A DNA stretch of 64,000 nt from positions 16,819,940 to 16,883,939 of the forward strand of contig OY997652.1 of NCBI GenBank assembly GCA_963921795.1, read 5' to 3'. The position numbers and the translations under genes are program-made. Position 1 is the first letter of the stretch. The number at the start of each line of letters is the position of its first letter. This document shows, one piece after another, positions 62,681 through 64,000 of this stretch. This DNA is from Nannobrachium achirus (lineage: Eukaryota; Chordata; Actinopteri; Myctophiformes; Myctophidae). Under the pieces are notes generated by a model that saw only the letters and a program-made list of their open reading frames with translations, searched no databases and had not been told where the DNA came from.

Positions 62681-62933
62681 TGAAAACAGCAGACTCGCGA
62701 TGCGAGGCGTTGTGTGCTTGTAGATCGGCTGTTTTCTCTAGTTTAGTCAATTTTTTAGATGATAGATACAAAACAAACGGTTTTGGACATACAAGGTTTC
62801 CACCCGACAACGGCGATATACTAGTGTTGTTGCTGCTCTTATACCACCATTATTACTGTGGTCGGTGGGGGCCAGACAGTAGCCTCCCGTGGGCCGCAAA
62901 TGGCCCACGGGCCGCCTATTGGGGAACCCTGGT
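62681..62933. mobile_element. hAT MITE right part with partial hairpin
   Basis: It begins with a left-truncated hairpin (ACAGCC subtype, 62681-62738). The end GGCCCACGGGCCGCCTATTG then GGGGAACCCTGG is a hAT-type terminus. The 62140-62670 stretch before it shows no gene. Confidence 0.6.
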
Positions 62934-63221
62934 CTAGTCTATGACAGTCATTTATAATGTCTGTACAATGGCATCAGTCATTTTCATATGTGGGCATATA
63001 TTGTAGTTCCAGGACAATCTGACCTCCATTGACTCCATTCCAGTAAATTCAAGTTCTCAATTTCTATTTCACAATATCTATGTGACAAATATTCTGGGAA
63101 TTATAATTCATTGGCCTAATTTTAATTTAATGTAGTGTGCACATTAAATTTGGCAAGTTTCAGTCAATCAGTTGTTTGCAATATTTAGTTGTTACACGCA
63201 CGTCGCACGCACGCACACACT

Positions 63222-63223
63222 CA

Positions 63224-63308
<85 letters not shown>
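63222..63308. repeat. CA microsatellite
   Basis: About 43 CA units. The following 63320-63830 shows no gene. Confidence 0.98.
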
Positions 63309-63309
<1 letters not shown>

Positions 63310-63831
63310 ATAAAAAATAAAATAAAGATAAAACAAATACTACTAAAAGCTACTTTCCATCTATTCTATATGTTTTGCAAGGGATGGTGGAAAGCTTCAA
63401 TAGTTTTCTTGTCAGTGCATGATTCATGATAAACAGACCATCCAATGATTGAGGGCCATAGCAACAGAGCTGGGGCCAACTAATAAGTTAGTATTTTGGT
63501 ACAAAAGGTCGCCTGTAGAGTGTGAGTGTGGTTAATATTTGACTGGCAAATGAAGAATGGTTGGTCTTACACATCTAAGAATAAAATGTGTTCCCAGTCG
63601 GCTCAAGGAACAGAAAGAGTGCTCTCTTTCACCTAAACGTAATTTGTATATTCTGAGATCATCAGTTCACTTTAGATGGGCATTCAGCAACTTTATTTGA
63701 ATAGAAAACTAACAATACTCAAGGGTACAAAACGATCAGGACTGTAAACTCCCCATATTTCATACATTTATTAACATCGGTTTGTGTCACACCGATCTTG
63801 GGGGCTTACTTTTCAGAGTGTGGATATCATT

Positions 63832-64000
63832 TGGGTTTTCAAACTTTTTTGACTCAGGGCACCCCTGTAAATAATTTTTTCATCCACGGCACCCCTGAAT
63901 TACACTGTTAATTTTTAGAATCTTACATCATATTGGAGAAGAATCTGTTTCCAACCGAACTGACTGAAAATAACATTATACTTGACATTTAACCACTTGA
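63832..64000. mobile_element. hAT MITE of the 10474 family, cut by window end
   Basis: GGTTTTCAAACTTTTTTGAC and GGCACCCCTG match the left part of 10474-10796. The window ends in TTTAACCACTTGA, which is the end motif of the TTAA MITE nested in the 25686 copy, so the same nesting may occur here. Confidence 0.65.

Noticed and set aside
61964-63429. Readings rich in Thr-His or Ser-Leu repeats here and at 24428, 30308 and 39007
   Set aside because: They are microsatellite translations.

Overview
This window is vertebrate nuclear DNA, almost certainly from a ray-finned (teleost) fish. The genes have short, conserved exons with GT-AG introns. Dinucleotide and tetranucleotide microsatellites are dense. 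The repeats are typical of fish: hAT-type MITEs with 8-bp target duplications, TTAA-flanked MITEs, Helitron and Helentron-like ends, and L2/Rex-like LINE tails. I cannot name the species.

Layout. (1) 0.37-12.9 kb, plus strand: the last eleven coding exons of rfx3, a ciliogenic winged-helix transcription factor. Its 5' part lies left of the window. (2) 12.9-22.7 kb: the rfx3 3' UTR and the intergenic space between convergent genes, with many MITEs and CA repeats. (3) 22.79-28.55 kb, minus strand: a complete ten-coding-exon smad4 (503 codons). A GC-rich promoter-like stretch with an NRF1-type site lies near 29.9 kb. (4) 30-39.3 kb: repeat country. It holds a Helitron-like element with a minisatellite full of CArg-type decamers and two tandem Helitron 3' ends. 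Inside it sits a separate 2.4-kb DNA transposon carrying a short open reading frame and ten copies of a GGTGTGACA motif. (5) 39.5-42.9 kb: an intronless klhdc3-like retrocopy with an intact reading frame, plus two partial copies of its 3' end. (6) 43.36-45.48 kb: a 2.1-kb foldback with ~400-bp near-identical inverted arms. (7) 46.2-52.0 kb, plus strand: pieces of nup155. Two mid-gene exons and the last five exons remain; the N-terminal and central parts are absent, so this looks like a decayed or internally deleted copy, or an assembly gap. (8) 52-64 kb: no recognisable gene; LINE pieces, hAT MITEs, a 5'-truncated polyadenylated retro-insertion and long microsatellites.

The most striking non-genic feature is a short hairpin family. 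Its stem is built on AGCAGATCTACAAGCTCA and its complement, and it occurs about thirty times in 64 kb, intact or as half copies. It is nested in several unrelated MITE families, and paired changes on both arms keep the stem matched in many copies. I did not recognise it as a named element.

The three ordinary genes have unrelated nuclear functions (RFX3 transcription factor, SMAD4 co-SMAD, NUP155 nucleoporin). I see no sign that they form a functional cluster.
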